Assembly (NCBI GenBank): GCA_031373225.1
Contig: JANMMM010000053.1
Span: 1-15,333 of the forward strand
Origin: JANOYJ01 sp031373225
Lineage (GTDB): Bacteria > Pseudomonadota > Alphaproteobacteria > Rhizobiales > Rhizobiaceae
Direction of reading: 5' to 3'
Length of the DNA stretch: 15,333 nucleotides
A program made the position numbers and the translations under genes. Below are positions 13,704 to 15,333 of the stretch, in pieces. Positions within the stretch are counted from its first letter, which is position 1. Every line of letters starts with the position of its first letter. A model generated the notes under the pieces. It saw nothing but the letters and a program-made list of their open reading frames with translations, was not told where the DNA came from and did not search any database.

Positions 13704-15333
13704 TCACTCGCCTTTGATCCCCGCCGCCAGCCGCACCAGCTTGAGAAACTCGCCGCGGTAACCGAATTGGTCTTCGCCGCGCGAGGCCGTCGCGCGCTTT
13801 TTGATCTCGGCCATGGAATAATTCGCCACCTGGTCCTCGTCCCGCAGCTTCTGCCCGAAGGCGCTGACGGCGATGGCGAAGTTGACATCGGTGGAGGCGG
13901 AATCTGTTTCCTTGTCCTGCGTCACCGGCTGGGTAACAAGGCGGCTCGTCGCCTCGCTCGGCAGCTTGTAGCGGATTTTCACGAAGGCATATTCGCCGGT
14001 TGAGGTCGTGTAGGTATCCGGCTCGTTGCCGGTCTTGTAACGCAGCGGATCATTGGTCTGCCCCGGCGCGCCCTTCGGCGTCATCTCATAGATCGCCGTC
14101 ACGGTGTGACCGGAGCCGATGTCACCCGCGTCCACGCGGTCATTGTTGAAGTCCTCATTGTTGAGATGCCGCGTCTCATAGCCGATCAGCCGGTATTCCG
14201 AGACGCGCGCCGGATTGAACTCGACCTGGATTTTCACATCCTTGGCGATGGTGAATAGCGAGGCTGTCGCCTCCTGCACCAGCACCTTCTCCGCCTCGCC
14301 CAGCGTGTCGATATAGGCGGCGACGCCATTGCCGTTCTGCGCCAGCGTCTGCATCAGATTGTCCTGATAATTGCCCTCGCCGAAGCCGAGCACCGAGAGA
14401 TACACGCCGGATTTGCGCTTTTCTTCGACCAGCTTCTTCAACGCCTCGTCATCCGCCGCGCCGACATTGAAGTCGCCGTCCGTCGCCAGCATGATCCGGT
14501 TCACGCCGCCCTCGACGAAGGCCTGCTGCGCCAGCGCGTAGGCCGTGTTGATGCCCGCCTCGCCGGCGGTGGAGCCGCCGGGCTGCAGATTGTCGATGGC
14601 TGCGAGGATTTTCGCCTTTTCCGAAGCCTTGGTCGGCTCAAGCACCACGCCAGCGTTGCCGGCGTAGACGGCGATGGCGACCGTATCCGAAGGTTTCAGC
14701 TTGTTGACCAGCAGACGGAAAGAGGACTTCAAGAGCGGCAGCTTGTCCGGCTCGTCCATCGAGCCGGAAACATCAATCAGGAACACAAGATTGACCGCCT
14801 TCTGCGCGTCAACCGGGACATCATAGCCCTTGATGCCGACATGCAGGAGCTTGGTGTTCTTGTTCCATGGGGTCGGCGTGACGGTGACATTTGCCTTGAA
14901 CGCCTCCTCGGCCTTTTCAGGACCGGCGTAGGAATAAGGGAAATAATTGACCATCTCCTCGATGCGCACCGATGCCTTGTCCGGCAGCGCGCCCTGGTTC
15001 AGCGCGCGGCGCAGCGAGGAATAGCCGGATGTGTCGACATCGACCGAGAAGGTCGAGACCGGCTGCTCGGCGGTCAGGACAGTGCTGTTGGATTTGAATT
15101 CGGGGAATTTGTCGCGGTTTTCCTCGACAAGAATTTGATCGGGAAGCTGCGTCCGGAAATCAGAGGAAACCGTTCCATACTCCATCTTGTTGCGGGCGAG
15201 GTTGGCGGCGGGTTCAATGGCCTGAGGCGCGGGCGCGGCGGCCAAGTCCTGCGACATCATCGCATCGCTCTCAGCTTTCTTATCGGCGATGACAGGGACG
15301 GTCGAAGCGTCTGCCCCAGCCTCGCGTTCCTTG
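13704..15333 (-). CDS. YfbK-type von Willebrand factor A domain protein, 5' end beyond window
   Basis: At least 542 residues are encoded; the frame is open to the right edge, and upstream codons (KEREAGADASTVPVIADKKAESDA) continue an alanine-rich linker, so the ATG at 15260 is probably internal and the true N-terminus, likely a lipoprotein or membrane signal, lies outside. Counted from that Met: the YfbK-type N-terminal domain at about 45-130 (FSVDVDTSGYSSLRRALNQG, RIEEMVNYFPY), the VWA domain at about 155-335 with MIDAS D163-V-S165-G-S167, GGSTAGEAGI and ATDGDFNVG, then a DUF3520-like region to the end (EYRLIGYETR, VTAIYEM, YAFVKIRYK, VAAFG-like IAVSAFGQKLR). VWA proteins of this class bind Mg and mediate protein contacts in the envelope. 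Monocistronic as far as seen, separated from the phospholipase D-like gene by 75 bp. Confidence 0.88.
   Translation of the reverse strand, partial: KEREAGADASTVPVIADKKAESDAMMSQDLAAAPAPQAIEPAANLARNKMEYGTVSSDFRTQLPDQILVEENRDKFPEFKSNSTVLTAEQPVSTFSVDVDTSGYSSLRRALNQGALPDKASVRIEEMVNYFPYSYAGPEKAEEAFKANVTVTPTPWNKNTKLLHVGIKGYDVPVDAQKAVNLVFLIDVSGSMDEPDKLPLLKSSFRLLVNKLKPSDTVAIAVYAGNAGVVLEPTKASEKAKILAAIDNLQPGGSTAGEAGINTAYALAQQAFVEGGVNRIMLATDGDFNVGAADDEALKKLVEEKRKSGVYLSVLGFGEGNYQDNLMQTLAQNGNGVAAYIDTLGEAEKVLVQEATASLFTIAKDVKIQVEFNPARVSEYRLIGYETRHLNNEDFNNDRVDAGDIGSGHTVTAIYEMTPKGAPGQTNDPLRYKTGNEPDTYTTSTGEYAFVKIRYKLPSEATSRLVTQPVTQDKETDSASTDVNFAIAVSAFGQKLRDEDQVANYSMAEIKKRATASRGEDQFGYRGEFLKLVRLAAGIKGE

Overview
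The window looks like chromosome of an alphaproteobacterium, most likely of the order Hyphomicrobiales (Rhizobiales). The grounds are GC-rich coding sequence, a rhizobial-type betaine-homocysteine methyltransferase, an AglA-like GH13 alpha-glucosidase, a patatin/3-hydroxybutyrate dehydrogenase pair, and at the left edge a palindromic repeat of a kind I remember as common in that order. This is inferred from gene style, not from a marker gene. No RNA gene, CRISPR array, transposase or phage gene was seen.

Layout. Positions 1-1528 (minus strand): a fatty acid desaturase coupled by an ATGA overlap to a PhnD-like periplasmic-binding-type protein, whose frame runs into a ~160-bp inverted-repeat element at the window edge. 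Positions 1848-2366 (plus): an AT-richer small secreted protein, possibly TIMP/NTR-like. Positions 2483-3490 (plus): homocysteine S-methyltransferase with a good sigma-70 promoter. Positions 3520-7082 (minus): patatin-like phospholipase, then 3-hydroxybutyrate dehydrogenase, then alpha-glucosidase, read in that order. Positions 7221-8592 (plus, divergent from the patatin gene): a MoaD/ThiS-type ubiquitin-fold protein and a BNR/Asp-box beta-propeller, where the codons for the terminal Gly-Gly are also the Shine-Dalgarno of the propeller gene. Positions 8671-12015 (plus): a tight four-gene run of a Tat-exported FAD oxidoreductase, a four-helix membrane protein, a membrane-anchored protein of unknown family, and a small secreted protein. 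Positions 11967-13628 (minus): a phospholipase D-superfamily protein whose 3' end overlaps the end of that run by 49 bp. Positions 13704-15333 (minus): a YfbK-type von Willebrand factor A protein, cut by the right edge.

The genes do not form one pathway. Methylation, alpha-glucoside hydrolysis and hydroxybutyrate oxidation are ordinary metabolism. The two least explained parts are the MoaD-like/propeller pair, which has no visible E1-like or MoaE-like partner here, and the four-gene envelope module around the Tat-exported flavoenzyme. A further theme is palindromic DNA inside coding frames: one element in the PhnD-like gene and one hairpin in the phospholipase D gene, both read through without a stop.
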